A stretch of 64,000 nucleotides of DNA from contig JAFUTW010000022.1 in the NCBI GenBank assembly GCA_017484085.1, positions 1-64,000 on the forward strand, given 5' to 3'. This document shows, one piece after another, positions 24,837-32,687 of the stretch (position 1 is its first letter; the number at the start of each line of letters is the position of its first letter). The notes under the pieces are model-generated. The model did not search any database. It was not told the origin of the DNA and worked only from the letters and a program-made list of their open reading frames with translations. A program made the position numbers and the translations under genes. Source of the DNA: Clostridia bacterium (lineage in GTDB: Bacteria > Bacillota > Clostridia > Christensenellales > Aristaeellaceae).

Positions 24837-26099
24837 TTACTTGTCCTTGTCTTCTTCCTGCTGCGGCACAAGGCGCAGACGGATGCGCCGCACGCGCTTT
24901 TCCTCCATCTCGAGGACGGTGATCCGCATCCCGTCTCGGTCCAGCTCTTCCCCCTGCACCGGCAGATGGCCCGCAGCCTCCAACACCCAGCCGGAAACGG
25001 TCAGCGCATCGGAATCCGTCGTCCGCTCCAGTTCGTCCATCAGCTTTTCCAGATTGGTGCCGCCCATCACGAGGTACTCATCGTCTGCGATCTTCTCGAT
25101 CTCATTGACGACCTCGTCATGCTCGTCCCAAATCTCGCCCACCAGTTCCTCCAGGATGTCCTCCATGGTGACGATACCGCGCGTTCCGCCGAACTCATCG
25201 AGCACAACAGCGATCTGCATCTTTTTCTGCTGCAGCTCGCGCAGCAGGTTCCCCAGCTTGCGGTGCTCGGAGACGAAGATCACCGGGCGGATGATGGAGG
25301 AGACGTCCTTCCCCTCATCCTGATAGAACTTGTTGTAAAAATCCTTTTGGTACAGGATGCCGACGATATGGTCGAGATCGCCTTCGTAGACAGGCAGTCG
25401 CGAATACCCCGTTTCGGCAAAGCGCTCCGCGATCGCTTCGCGGCTTTCGCCCTTCTCCACGCCCTCGATATCCACGCGCGGCGTCAGAATGTCCTGCGCC
25501 TCCTGATCCATAAAGTCGATGGAATTGCGCAGCAGGGCGCTCTCCTGCTCGTTGATGCCGCCCTCGTCCTCCGCGACGTCCACCATCGTGAGCAGCTCGT
25601 CCTCTGTGATGCTCCTGTCCTCCTCGTCCTTGACGATCATCGTGAGGAGCTTCTTCCACAGGCTGAACAGCGCTGTCAGGGGGGTCATCAGGACCATCAG
25701 CACGCGCAGCGCCGGCGCGGAAAGCCCTGCCGTGCGCTCTGGAAAGCGCGCCGCCAGCGATTTGGGCGTCACCTCGCCGAAGATGAGCAGCACCAGGGTG
25801 ATGACCAGCGTTGCCACGCCGGTGCCCCTGTCTTCGCCCAGCATGCGCACAAAAATAACGGTCGCCAAAGCGGTGGCCGCGATATTCACCAGATTGTTGC
25901 CGATGAGTATAGTGGTCAGGAGCTTGTCATACTCCTCCAGCAGCTTCAGTACCAGCGCCGCTTTTTCGTCCCCTTTCTCCGCCAGGCTCTTCAGCCGGAT
26001 CCGGTTGACAGAATTGAAAGCCGTCTCCGTCGCCGAGAAATATGCGGAGAGCACGACGCACAGGATGATCAGGATCTGCGATATGCCGCTGCTTACCAT
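24837..26099 (-). CDS. CNNM/CorC (HlyC-type) membrane protein with CBS pair
   Basis: The 420-residue protein has the layout of the CNNM/CorC family: a DUF21 domain with about four membrane helices (residues 1-185, with SATETAFNSVNRIRLKSLAEKG), two CBS domains (from about 205, DILTPRVDIEGVEKGE and PVIFVSEHRKLGNLLREL), and a C-terminal CorC/HlyC domain (LGGTNLEKLMDEL; GGWVLEAAGHLP-type). Members are linked with magnesium or sodium efflux, often tuned by ATP binding to the CBS pair. The older name hemolysin is not meaningful. The ribosome binding site is weak. Single-gene unit. Confidence 0.88.
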   Translation of the reverse strand: MVSSGISQILIILCVVLSAYFSATETAFNSVNRIRLKSLAEKGDEKAALVLKLLEEYDKLLTTILIGNNLVNIAATALATVIFVRMLGEDRGTGVATLVITLVLLIFGEVTPKSLAARFPERTAGLSAPALRVLMVLMTPLTALFSLWKKLLTMIVKDEEDRSITEDELLTMVDVAEDEGGINEQESALLRNSIDFMDQEAQDILTPRVDIEGVEKGESREAIAERFAETGYSRLPVYEGDLDHIVGILYQKDFYNKFYQDEGKDVSSIIRPVIFVSEHRKLGNLLRELQQKKMQIAVVLDEFGGTRGIVTMEDILEELVGEIWDEHDEVVNEIEKIADDEYLVMGGTNLEKLMDELERTTDSDALTVSGWVLEAAGHLPVQGEELDRDGMRITVLEMEEKRVRRIRLRLVPQQEEDKDK

Positions 26100-26303
26100 A
26101 AAATGGTCTGATTGCCTTCCCTTCAGGGCTAATACCCCATAGTTTTTCTAGAGTGTATCAGGAAATCGCCCCAAGGTCAAGTTTTACCGCCTTTCTTTTC
26201 CCGTAAGTCCTTGCTTTCTCACGGTTTTTTCACTTTCAGGCCCGTAAAACCCGCGCCGCTGCTGATTTCCCGGTAAAAAAAGCGGAAAAACCCCGCTGAT
26301 CTG

Positions 26304-26332
26304 TTGACTTTTCACCCAACCATGGTTATAGT
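26304..26332 (+). promoter_or_regulatory. Promoter of the HU gene
   Basis: TTGACT (26304-26309), 17 bases, TATAGT (26327-26332); start of transcription about 38 bases before the ATG. Near consensus, as expected for an abundant protein. Confidence 0.75.
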
Positions 26333-26375
26333 ATAGGCGCAACCAAATCAACACAACATACAGGAGGTTTTAACC

Positions 26376-26675
26376 ATGACCAAGACTGAACTGATCGCAA
26401 AGGTCGCTGAGAGCGCGAACATCTCCAAGAAGGATGCCGGCGCTGCCGTCGCCGCCGTTTTCGGCGCCATCTCCGCAGAACTCGTCAAGGGCGAGAAGGT
26501 TTCCCTCATCGGCTTCGGCACCTTCGAAGTCCGTGAACGTCCTGCCCGTCAGGGCCGCAACCCCCAGACCGGCGAGTCCATCAAGATCAAGGCCAGCAAG
26601 GCGCCTGCCTTCAAGGCCGGCAAGGCTCTCAAGGATGCCGTGAACGCCCCCAAGAAGAAGAGCAAGAAGAAGTAA
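26376..26675 (+). CDS. hup: HU-family nucleoid protein
   Basis: The 99-residue DNA-binding protein starts [20 protein letters not shown] and carries the beta-arm signature [24 protein letters not shown] dimers bend and compact DNA. Compared with the usual 90-92 residues it has a short lysine-rich tail (APKKKSKKK) that should add non-specific DNA affinity. Strong AGGAGG site, strong promoter and strong terminator make a high-output single-gene unit. Confidence 0.96.
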   Translation: MTKTELIAKVAESANISKKDAGAAVAAVFGAISAELVKGEKVSLIGFGTFEVRERPARQGRNPQTGESIKIKASKAPAFKAGKALKDAVNAPKKKSKKK

Positions 26676-26694
26676 TTCATCCGATTGCAAAAGA

Positions 26695-26727
26695 GGATCC
26701 GGAAGCGACGCTTCCGGATCCTTTTAT
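26695..26727 (+). terminator. Terminator of the HU gene
   Basis: Perfect 12-bp stem GGATCCGGAAGC / GCTTCCGGATCC with loop GAC, then TTTTAT. The stop codon of the convergent CARF-nuclease gene lies at its 3' edge, so it probably serves both. Confidence 0.9.
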
Positions 26728-27884
26728 CATATACCCAGGATCATTTCGTTGATGCGCTCTCCGGCCGCCCCCGCGGTGAGATCCGCAAGGTCGATGACGC
26801 CGATTCTCAGCTCCGCCGCCCTGTTGCGGACTGCCGCATTGGCGTTTTCCGCCGTAACGATCGCCGCCCGGGCCATCTCGCCTCCGAAGCGGTCGCGCAG
26901 GACCGCAAGCTCGTTGAGCGCCTCTGTCTTGATCTCGCTTGTCTTGCAGCTGATGAAAAAGGGGGTCAGCCCTCTGCTGGCCATGACGTCGATCTCATTG
27001 GATACGCCGTCCTGCTCCTGCTGCCCCGCCCAGTCGACGACGACGCTCGTCCTGACGTCGTTGAACAGCCCCGTATCCAGGCACGTTTTATAGATATAGA
27101 GTTCCAGAACGCTGCCGACATCGCGTAGCCAGGCGCGGATCTGTTTGTCCGCGAAGGTAAAGCGCACCGTATCTCCAAGGCTGAGTCCGTTGATGAGGCC
27201 GATCTGCTTCAGCCCTTCCAGCGTTTCCGGATTCGCGCGTACGCGTTCCCTGCCGGCTTTCAGTTCCGGCTTCGCCTCTACCGTCAGCGACTCTTCCCCC
27301 TGCGAAGCTGCCTGCATATAGCCGACTGTCTGGTTCCAGTTCTTCCGCCCTGCAAGGAAGACGGAAAAGAAAGGCTCCATCATCCACATGTAGCGCGAGA
27401 GGATCCCGTTGTCCACGCGCCCCCTTCGCATGGAGCCGCCCGCCATGCGCAAAAAGTCTTCGACGGAGAAGCGGACAAAACCCGTATCCACCTCCGCATA
27501 CGGCGCCCCCTGCAGGTTAAAGAAGCGCCCTTTGCGCCGGCTGTAGGTGAAGACGGGCAGCTCATGCCCGGCGGCAAACAGGCCGCCCGCAAACAGCGCT
27601 GCGTCCGTGCCGCCGCAGATATCCAGCGCGCAGTCCTCATAGCGTTCCTGTATCGCCTGCAGGGCTTCCGCTACCGCCTGCGGATCGTTCATGTCCACTT
27701 TCTGCACGAGCAGCCGGCTGCCGATCCCGCGCCCCTCCAGAAAGGCACGCATCGCCGCAATCAGCGCTTCGTTTTCCGCTACTTCCGGCGAAGCCAGAAA
27801 GACCGTGCGCTCAGGCCGGAAGACCTCCGTCGCCAGGATGTTCTCCAGCGGCCGCTCATCGTAAAGCTCAATCAGCGTCTTCAT
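26727..27884 (-). CDS. Card1-like CARF-nuclease (DUF1887), stand-alone
   Basis: The 385-residue protein fits DUF1887, the family of the CRISPR ancillary nucleases Card1/Can2. Residues 1-130 look like a CARF domain: strand LIELYDERP, TVFLASPE, and the ligand-loop motif ICGGTDAALFAGG at 90-100. The C-terminal 130 residues look like a PD-(D/E)xK nuclease: Glu261 in GSVLELYIY, E297/D299 in NEIDVMAS, and C313-K314 in FFISCKT. A linker domain lies between. ATG 27884 has GGGAGG at six bases; the longer frame covers the promoter. No cas gene or repeat array is in the window. It has its own promoter and is divergent from a flavodoxin-type gene. The cyclic-oligonucleotide ligand is inferred from family only. 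Confidence 0.82.
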   Translation of the reverse strand: MKTLIELYDERPLENILATEVFRPERTVFLASPEVAENEALIAAMRAFLEGRGIGSRLLVQKVDMNDPQAVAEALQAIQERYEDCALDICGGTDAALFAGGLFAAGHELPVFTYSRRKGRFFNLQGAPYAEVDTGFVRFSVEDFLRMAGGSMRRGRVDNGILSRYMWMMEPFFSVFLAGRKNWNQTVGYMQAASQGEESLTVEAKPELKAGRERVRANPETLEGLKQIGLINGLSLGDTVRFTFADKQIRAWLRDVGSVLELYIYKTCLDTGLFNDVRTSVVVDWAGQQEQDGVSNEIDVMASRGLTPFFISCKTSEIKTEALNELAVLRDRFGGEMARAAIVTAENANAAVRNRAAELRIGVIDLADLTAGAAGERINEMILGI

Positions 27885-27914
27885 GGCTGACCTCCCTGTC
27901 CGTTGCTGCTGTTC

Positions 27915-27943
27915 ATTATATAGGCTGTTATTCCCGCCGTCAA
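27915..27943 (-). promoter_or_regulatory. Promoter of the CARF-nuclease gene
   Basis: On the minus strand TTGACG (27943-27938), 17 bases, TATAAT (27920-27915). The 5' leader is only about 25 bases. Confidence 0.75.
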
Positions 27944-27953
27944 TCGGCCCCTC

Positions 27954-27983
27954 TTGCGGGAAGAAGCCCCTGCGATTTATAAT
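27954..27983 (+). promoter_or_regulatory. Promoter of the flavodoxin-type reductase gene
   Basis: TTGCGG (27954-27959), 18 bases, TATAAT (27978-27983). Its -35 box is only ten bases from that of the divergent CARF-nuclease promoter, so occupancy of one may affect the other. Confidence 0.65.
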
Positions 27984-28016
27984 AACGCCAGCTTGACACA
28001 GGTGAGGAGGATTGTT

Positions 28017-28634
28017 ATGAACGTTCTTTTGATCAACGCCAGCCCGCACCCGAACGGCAACACCGCCCTTGCGCTTCGCGAGATGGAAGCCGTCTTTAGC
28101 GCAGCCGGTGTCCACACGGATGTGATGCGCATCGGCAGCAGCGCGATCCGCGGCTGCATCGCCTGCGGCACCTGCGCGACCAAAGGCAGGTGCGTCTTTG
28201 AAGACGAGGTCAACCGGGCTGCGCCGCTGTTTGAAGCCGCGGACGGGCTCGTGCTGGCCACCCCCGTCTATTATGCTTCCGCCAATGCGACCCTGATCGC
28301 CTTCCTGGACAGGCTTTTCTACTCCACTTCCTTCGACAAGACGATGAAGGTCGGCGCGGGGATCGCCGTCGCCAGGCGCGGCGGCTGCAGCGCCACCTTC
28401 GACGAAATCAACAAGTACTTCACCATCTCAGGGATGCCCGTCGCTTCCTCCCAGTACTGGAACAGCGTGCACGGCCGTGCGCCCGGAGAGGCCGCCGAAG
28501 ATGCGGAAGGCCTGCAGACCGTACGGACGCTGGCCCGCAACATGGTCTTCCTCATGCGCGCCATCGGGGACGCGAAGGAAAAATACGGGCTCCCCGAAAA
28601 GGAAGAGCACGTCTGGACCCACTTCATCCATTGA
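28017..28634 (+). CDS. Flavodoxin-fold NAD(P)H-dependent oxidoreductase
   Basis: The 205-residue protein is an iron-sulfur-flavoprotein-like FMN reductase. LLINASPHPNGNTALAL at residues 4-20 binds the FMN phosphate; CIACGTCATKGRCVFEDE near residue 45 is a cysteine-rich segment seen in many family members, and ATPVYYASANATLIAFLDRLFY is the second FMN loop. The electron partner and substrate are not known; azo, nitro or quinone reduction is typical for relatives. ATG 28017 is chosen because GGTGAGGAGG lies before it. Single-gene unit. Confidence 0.87.
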   Translation: MNVLLINASPHPNGNTALALREMEAVFSAAGVHTDVMRIGSSAIRGCIACGTCATKGRCVFEDEVNRAAPLFEAADGLVLATPVYYASANATLIAFLDRLFYSTSFDKTMKVGAGIAVARRGGCSATFDEINKYFTISGMPVASSQYWNSVHGRAPGEAAEDAEGLQTVRTLARNMVFLMRAIGDAKEKYGLPEKEEHVWTHFIH

Positions 28635-28651
28635 GCCCGGCAAAAACGAAG

Positions 28652-28682
28652 GGCAGCCCGCTCAGGGCTGCCTGATTTGTTT
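28652..28682. terminator. Terminator between convergent reductase and manA
   Basis: Stem GGCAGCCC / GGGCTGCC with loop GCTCA followed by TGATTTGTTT. Confidence 0.65.
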
Positions 28683-28715
28683 GGAGGGCCGCAGCGTCTG
28701 GCAGAAGTCCGCTTT

Positions 28716-29684
28716 TTACGGTGCCATCAGCAAAACGTCCAGCTCGCCCGAGAGGACCGTATCGGTGAGGCAGGCCGGCAGGAAGACGCTGCTGCCGCGG
28801 GATACGCGCACTTCTGTATCCTCCCAGGACAATGTGCCCTCTCCCAGCGCCATGAGGATGCGGAAACGCTCCGGTGTTTCACTCAGCTGCATCCGCCCGC
28901 TGACAGCATACCGTTCCAGCGAAAAGGGCGGCCCTGATACGTAGCGCGCTCCTTCACAGCCGCCGAGGCGTACGGGCGTTCCGGAGCTTCGCTGCGGCTC
29001 CTTGCCCAGCCGGGTCACAGCCAGCCCTTTTTCGACGTGCAGTTCCCGCCCCTTGCCCTTGGCATCGACCCGGTCCCAGTCATAGAAGCGGTAAGTCAAA
29101 TCGCTGGACTGCTGGATTTCCGCCAGGGTGATCCCTCCGCCCAGCGCGTGGATCGTTCCGGCCGGAATGTAGTACACCTCTCCCTCCCGCACCTCGACAT
29201 AGCGCAGACAGTTCTGCAATACCGCTCCGCCCGCCCGGCAGGCCGCTTCCAGCTGTGCGTGGCTCACTCCCTCCCGGATGCCGTAGACGATCCGGGCGCC
29301 GGGCTCCGCCTCCAGGATGACCCACGCCTCCGCCTTACCCAGCTTTCCGCTTTCATGAAGCTTTGCATACGCGTCGTCCGGGTGCACCTGCACCGAGAGC
29401 CAGTCCCTGGCGCTGATCAGCTTCAGCAGCAGGGGGAATCTCTCCCCGACCGCCGTGCCGCGCAACGCTTTACCGTACCGGAAGAGCCATTGCGTCAGCG
29501 GGATGCCCCGTGCGTCCCGGCTCTCCAGACCGGGCAGTACGGACACCTCCAGGCTTTCACCCGTCCGCGGATCGGGGATTGGCTTGCCGAACCGCCGCAG
29601 CCCCTCCCCGCCCCACGGCGTCGCCGAGCCGAAGCGGAAGGCCGGCGTCATCGGTATCGGCGGCAGTTTTTGCATCGTTTCCAT
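28716..29684 (-). CDS. manA: Mannose-6-phosphate isomerase, class I
   Basis: The 322-residue zinc cupin interconverts mannose-6-phosphate and fructose-6-phosphate. Zinc ligands are visible in SVQVHPDDAYA (Gln/His) and YYIPAGTIHALGGG (His), with the glutamate in GKAEAWVILEAEPGA. The N-terminal segment SATPWGGEGLRRFGK is the usual start of the fold. Length is that of the short Bacillota form (about 315). ATG 29684 is taken, with AAAGG upstream; 29675 is the alternative. Divergent from the cation transporter gene. Confidence 0.9.
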   Translation of the reverse strand: METMQKLPPIPMTPAFRFGSATPWGGEGLRRFGKPIPDPRTGESLEVSVLPGLESRDARGIPLTQWLFRYGKALRGTAVGERFPLLLKLISARDWLSVQVHPDDAYAKLHESGKLGKAEAWVILEAEPGARIVYGIREGVSHAQLEAACRAGGAVLQNCLRYVEVREGEVYYIPAGTIHALGGGITLAEIQQSSDLTYRFYDWDRVDAKGKGRELHVEKGLAVTRLGKEPQRSSGTPVRLGGCEGARYVSGPPFSLERYAVSGRMQLSETPERFRILMALGEGTLSWEDTEVRVSRGSSVFLPACLTDTVLSGELDVLLMAP

Positions 29685-29747
29685 TTTTGAGTGCCTTTCC
29701 GTCGTTATCCGACCGCACCGCTGGGTGCGGCTTTCTTTCTGCCGTTC

Positions 29748-29776
29748 TTGACCCGGCAGAACTGCAGTTTTATAAT
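29748..29776 (+). promoter_or_regulatory. Promoter of the cation diffusion facilitator gene
   Basis: TTGACC (29748-29753), 17 bases, TATAAT (29771-29776). Confidence 0.7.
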
Positions 29777-29811
29777 AAGCCAAACACAATCATCCTATGG
29801 GAGGGATTCCT

Positions 29812-30960
29812 TTGCCGTATATCGAGACAAAAACCCAGTCCAAAGAAGAAGCGTCCCGCGACAGCGTCATCGTCCGTACCAGCGTCCTCGGCATCGCAGC
29901 CAATCTTTTTCTCGCCGCCTTCAAGGCTGCTGCCGGGCTGCTGTCCGGCTCCATTGCCGTCGTACTGGATGCCGTCAACAACCTGTCCGACGCAGCCTCT
30001 TCCGTCATCACGATCGTTGGGACCCGCCTTGCAGCCCGCCAGCCGGACAAAAAGCACCCCTTCGGGTACGGCCGTATCGAGTACCTCTCGGCCATGATCA
30101 TCTCGGTCATCGTCCTGTACGCCGGCATCACCAGCTTTGTGGAGTCCGTCAAGGCCATCCTCCATCCGGAAGCGCCGGATTACTCTCCCCTCACGCTGGT
30201 CATCATCGCGGTCGGCGTCGCCGTCAAGATCGTGCTCGGCCGGCATGTCAAGGCCGTCGGCGAGCGCGTTCATTCCGATTCGCTCGTCGCCTCCGGAGAA
30301 GACGCACGGCTGGATGCCGTTATCTCGGCCTCCACGCTCGTGGCTGCCGTCCTCTTTATCCTGTTCTCCGTTTCTCTGGAAGCCTGGCTCGGCACCGTGA
30401 TCTCCGTCATCATCATCCGTTCCGGTGTCGGCATGCTTCGGGATACGCTCTCCCAGATCCTGGGGGAACGGGCGGAAGCCTCGCTTGCCCGCGAGATCCG
30501 CCAGACGGTGTGCTCCTTCCCGGAGGTGCAGGGGGCTTATGACCTCATCCTCAACAATTACGGCCCGGACGCCTTCAACGGATCCATCCACATCGAAGTG
30601 GCGGACACGATGACGGCCGATCAGCTGGACGTGCTGATCCGCACGATCACGAGGACGGTCTACGAAAAGCACAACATCATCCTCACCGCCATCGGGCTCT
30701 ACGCCGTGAACACGAAGGATCAGGAAGCGGCCGCGCTGCAGAAAGAGGTGTACCGCATCGCGCTGTCCAACCCGCATGTCCGTGAGATCCACGGCTTCTA
30801 CTATGAGCGCGAAGAGCACCTCATGCGCATGGATCTCGTCGTCAGCCTGGATGCGCCGGACCGCCCGGCGGTCGTGCTCGAGGTCTGTGATGCGCTGAAA
30901 GCCGCCTATCCGGACATCAAACCGCTTATCACGCTGGACACCGATTTCGCCGAGGACTGA
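29812..30960 (+). CDS. Cation diffusion facilitator (CDF) transporter
   Basis: A 382-residue metal exporter of the CDF family, with six membrane helices and a long cytosolic part. The metal site is LDAVNNLSDAASS (N-D type) in helix 2 and its partner GEDARLDAVISAS in helix 5; KKHPFGYGRIEYLSA is the conserved loop. The N/D and D/D ligands suggest Mn or Fe rather than Zn (which prefers HxxxD), but this is inference. The C-terminal 180 residues hold two copies of the cytosolic metallochaperone-like domain, more than usual. TTG 29812 is the likely start, six bases after GGGAGGG; ATG 29797 would overlap that site. Confidence 0.87.
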   Translation: MPYIETKTQSKEEASRDSVIVRTSVLGIAANLFLAAFKAAAGLLSGSIAVVLDAVNNLSDAASSVITIVGTRLAARQPDKKHPFGYGRIEYLSAMIISVIVLYAGITSFVESVKAILHPEAPDYSPLTLVIIAVGVAVKIVLGRHVKAVGERVHSDSLVASGEDARLDAVISASTLVAAVLFILFSVSLEAWLGTVISVIIIRSGVGMLRDTLSQILGERAEASLAREIRQTVCSFPEVQGAYDLILNNYGPDAFNGSIHIEVADTMTADQLDVLIRTITRTVYEKHNIILTAIGLYAVNTKDQEAAALQKEVYRIALSNPHVREIHGFYYEREEHLMRMDLVVSLDAPDRPAVVLEVCDALKAAYPDIKPLITLDTDFAED

Positions 30961-31005
30961 TTTGGCAGCAGCCATCCCCGGCACTGCCCATCATCATAGC
31001 TAAAG

Positions 31006-31048
31006 TCCCCTCCCGTTTCAAGCCTTTTGGGACGGGAGGGGGATTTTT
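31006..31048 (+). terminator. Terminator of the CDF gene
   Basis: Stem TCCCCTCCCGT / ACGGGAGGGGGA with a 15-nt loop, followed by TTTTTAT. Confidence 0.85.
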
Positions 31049-31063
31049 ATCTCCCGCTCTTCC

Positions 31064-31092
31064 TTGAATTCCCCACAGGCCGGCATTATAAT
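31064..31092 (+). promoter_or_regulatory. Promoter of the metF-metH operon
   Basis: TTGAAT (31064-31069), 17 bases, TATAAT (31087-31092). The leader is only about 25 bases, too short for a SAM or T-box riboswitch. Confidence 0.7.
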
Positions 31093-31123
31093 GATGGATA
31101 ATCAAGAAGCACGGAGGCCTTCT

Positions 31124-32008
31124 ATGAAACTGTCAGAACTGCTTTGCAGGGACCGCTACACCCTCTCCTTTGAGGTCTTCCCGCCCAAGACGGATGCCGC
31201 GTTCGCCAGCGTCGGCGAAGCCGCCGTCGCCTGTGCGCGGCTCTCCCCCGCCTTTGTCAGCGTCACCTACGGCGCTGGCGGCGGGCGCAGCCGCTTCACG
31301 CTGGAACTGGCGCAGCGCATCCACCGGGAAACCGGCGTGCCCACACTGGCCCACCTCACCTGTGTTTCCTCCACCCGGGAGACGGTGGAAGCCCAGATTG
31401 CCGCCATGCGTGAGGCCGGCATCGAAAACGTGATGGCCCTGCGCGGCGATCTCACCCCCGAGATGGAAGAGCAGGACCGCTCCGGCTGGCATTACCGCCA
31501 CGCCGTTGAACTGGTGCGCGAGCTCCGGGAAAGCGGAGCGGATTTCTGCATCGGCGGCGCGTGTTATCCGGAAGTGCATCCCGAAAGTGCGAGCCAGAAG
31601 GAAGATATTCTCCGCCTGCGCGAGAAGGTCGACGCCGGCTGCGATTTTCTCACCACGCAGATGTTCTTTGACAACAATCTGTTCTACAGCTTTCTCTATA
31701 AGATCCGTGAGGCGGGCATCACCGTGCCTGTGCTGCCCGGCATCATGCCCATCACGAGCGCGACCCAGATCGACCGCGCCATCCACCTCTCCGGCTCCTT
31801 CATGCCGCAGCGCTTCCGCACTCTCGTGGACCGGTTCGGCAACACGCCGGAGGCCATGAAGCAGGCCGGCATCGCCTATGCGACGGATCAGATCATCGAT
31901 CTGTTCGCCAACGGCATCCGCAACGTCCACATCTATACGATGAACAAGCCGGAGGTGGCGGGCGCCATTCAGCGCAACGTTTCGGCCATCCTCGGCCTGC
32001 CGCTGTGA
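31124..32008 (+). CDS. metF: 5,10-Methylenetetrahydrofolate reductase
   Basis: The 294-residue flavoprotein reduces methylene-THF to methyl-THF for methionine synthesis. Family landmarks are LSFEVFPPKTDA at the N-terminus, FVSVTYGAGGG, LAHLTCVSSTRE, NVMALRGDLTP, FCIGGACYPEVHPES and DFLTTQMFFDN. ATG 31124 has GGAGG eight bases before it; the earlier in-frame ATG (31064) overlaps the promoter. Its stop overlaps the GTG start of the next gene, and metH follows, so the methyl donor and its user are co-expressed. Confidence 0.95.
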   Translation: MKLSELLCRDRYTLSFEVFPPKTDAAFASVGEAAVACARLSPAFVSVTYGAGGGRSRFTLELAQRIHRETGVPTLAHLTCVSSTRETVEAQIAAMREAGIENVMALRGDLTPEMEEQDRSGWHYRHAVELVRELRESGADFCIGGACYPEVHPESASQKEDILRLREKVDAGCDFLTTQMFFDNNLFYSFLYKIREAGITVPVLPGIMPITSATQIDRAIHLSGSFMPQRFRTLVDRFGNTPEAMKQAGIAYATDQIIDLFANGIRNVHIYTMNKPEVAGAIQRNVSAILGLPL

Positions 32009-32664
32009 ACGTCGCCTTTCCCGCGGAGCCACCGGTCAGCCGGCGCGAGGTCCTGCGCTACGCAGGATGCAGAAACGGCGAGGCGCAGGGGCTGCCGCTG
32101 GACGAATGTCTCCTGCTGCTCAAGGACCATCTGTCCTGCCGGGTGGTATGGGAAATCTTTCCCCTTTCTCTGGAGGGAGACGTAGTGGATCTCGGCTTTG
32201 CCCGCGTTGCCTCCGCGAAGCTCTCCTCCGCGCTCTCCGGCTGCCGGCAGGCCCTGGTCTTCGCCGCGACTGTCGGGCTGGGGATGGACAGGCTCATCGC
32301 CCGATACGAGCGCGTCAGCCCCGCAACAGCGCTGCTGCTGCACGCCATCGGCGCGGAGCGCATCGAAAGCCTGTGCGATGCTTTCTGCCGTGAGCGGGAT
32401 GAAGCGCTTTCTCCGTCCGGCCTTGCGCTGCGGCCGCGCTTCTCCCCGGGATACGGGGATCTTCCCCTTTCCTTTCAGCGGGACATCTTCCGCGCGCTGG
32501 AATGTGAAAAGCGGATCGGCCTCACGCTGACGGATACCCTGCTCATGTCCCCTTCCAAAAGCGTTACCGCCATTGCGGGCATCTCTCCGTGTCCCGCGCA
32601 GCCGGCGGGCGGCCGCTGTGCCGCCTGCGGCAAACCGGATTGTGCATTCAGACAGCAGTCCTGA
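32005..32664 (+). CDS. Methionine synthase reactivation-domain protein
   Basis: The 219-residue protein corresponds to the C-terminal activation (AdoMet-binding) domain of cobalamin-dependent methionine synthase, made here as a separate polypeptide. Supporting segments are REVLRYAGCRNGE near residue 15, VFAATVGLGMDRLI, LLLHAIGAERIESLCDAFC, RFSPGYGDLPLSFQRDIF (the R-x-S-P-G-Y motif for AdoMet), MSPSKSVTAIAGIS and a C-terminal CAACGKPDCAFR. The role is to re-methylate oxidised cobalamin in MetH. It starts at GTG 32005 inside the metF stop (GTGA) and lies 23 bases before metH. Confidence 0.88.
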   Translation: MNVAFPAEPPVSRREVLRYAGCRNGEAQGLPLDECLLLLKDHLSCRVVWEIFPLSLEGDVVDLGFARVASAKLSSALSGCRQALVFAATVGLGMDRLIARYERVSPATALLLHAIGAERIESLCDAFCRERDEALSPSGLALRPRFSPGYGDLPLSFQRDIFRALECEKRIGLTLTDTLLMSPSKSVTAIAGISPCPAQPAGGRCAACGKPDCAFRQQS

Positions 32665-32687
32665 CGGCAGAATCGAAAGGGTCTCAT

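Noticed and set aside
31093-31123. SAM or T-box riboswitch before metF
   Set aside because: The space between promoter and ATG is about 30 bases, too short for either.
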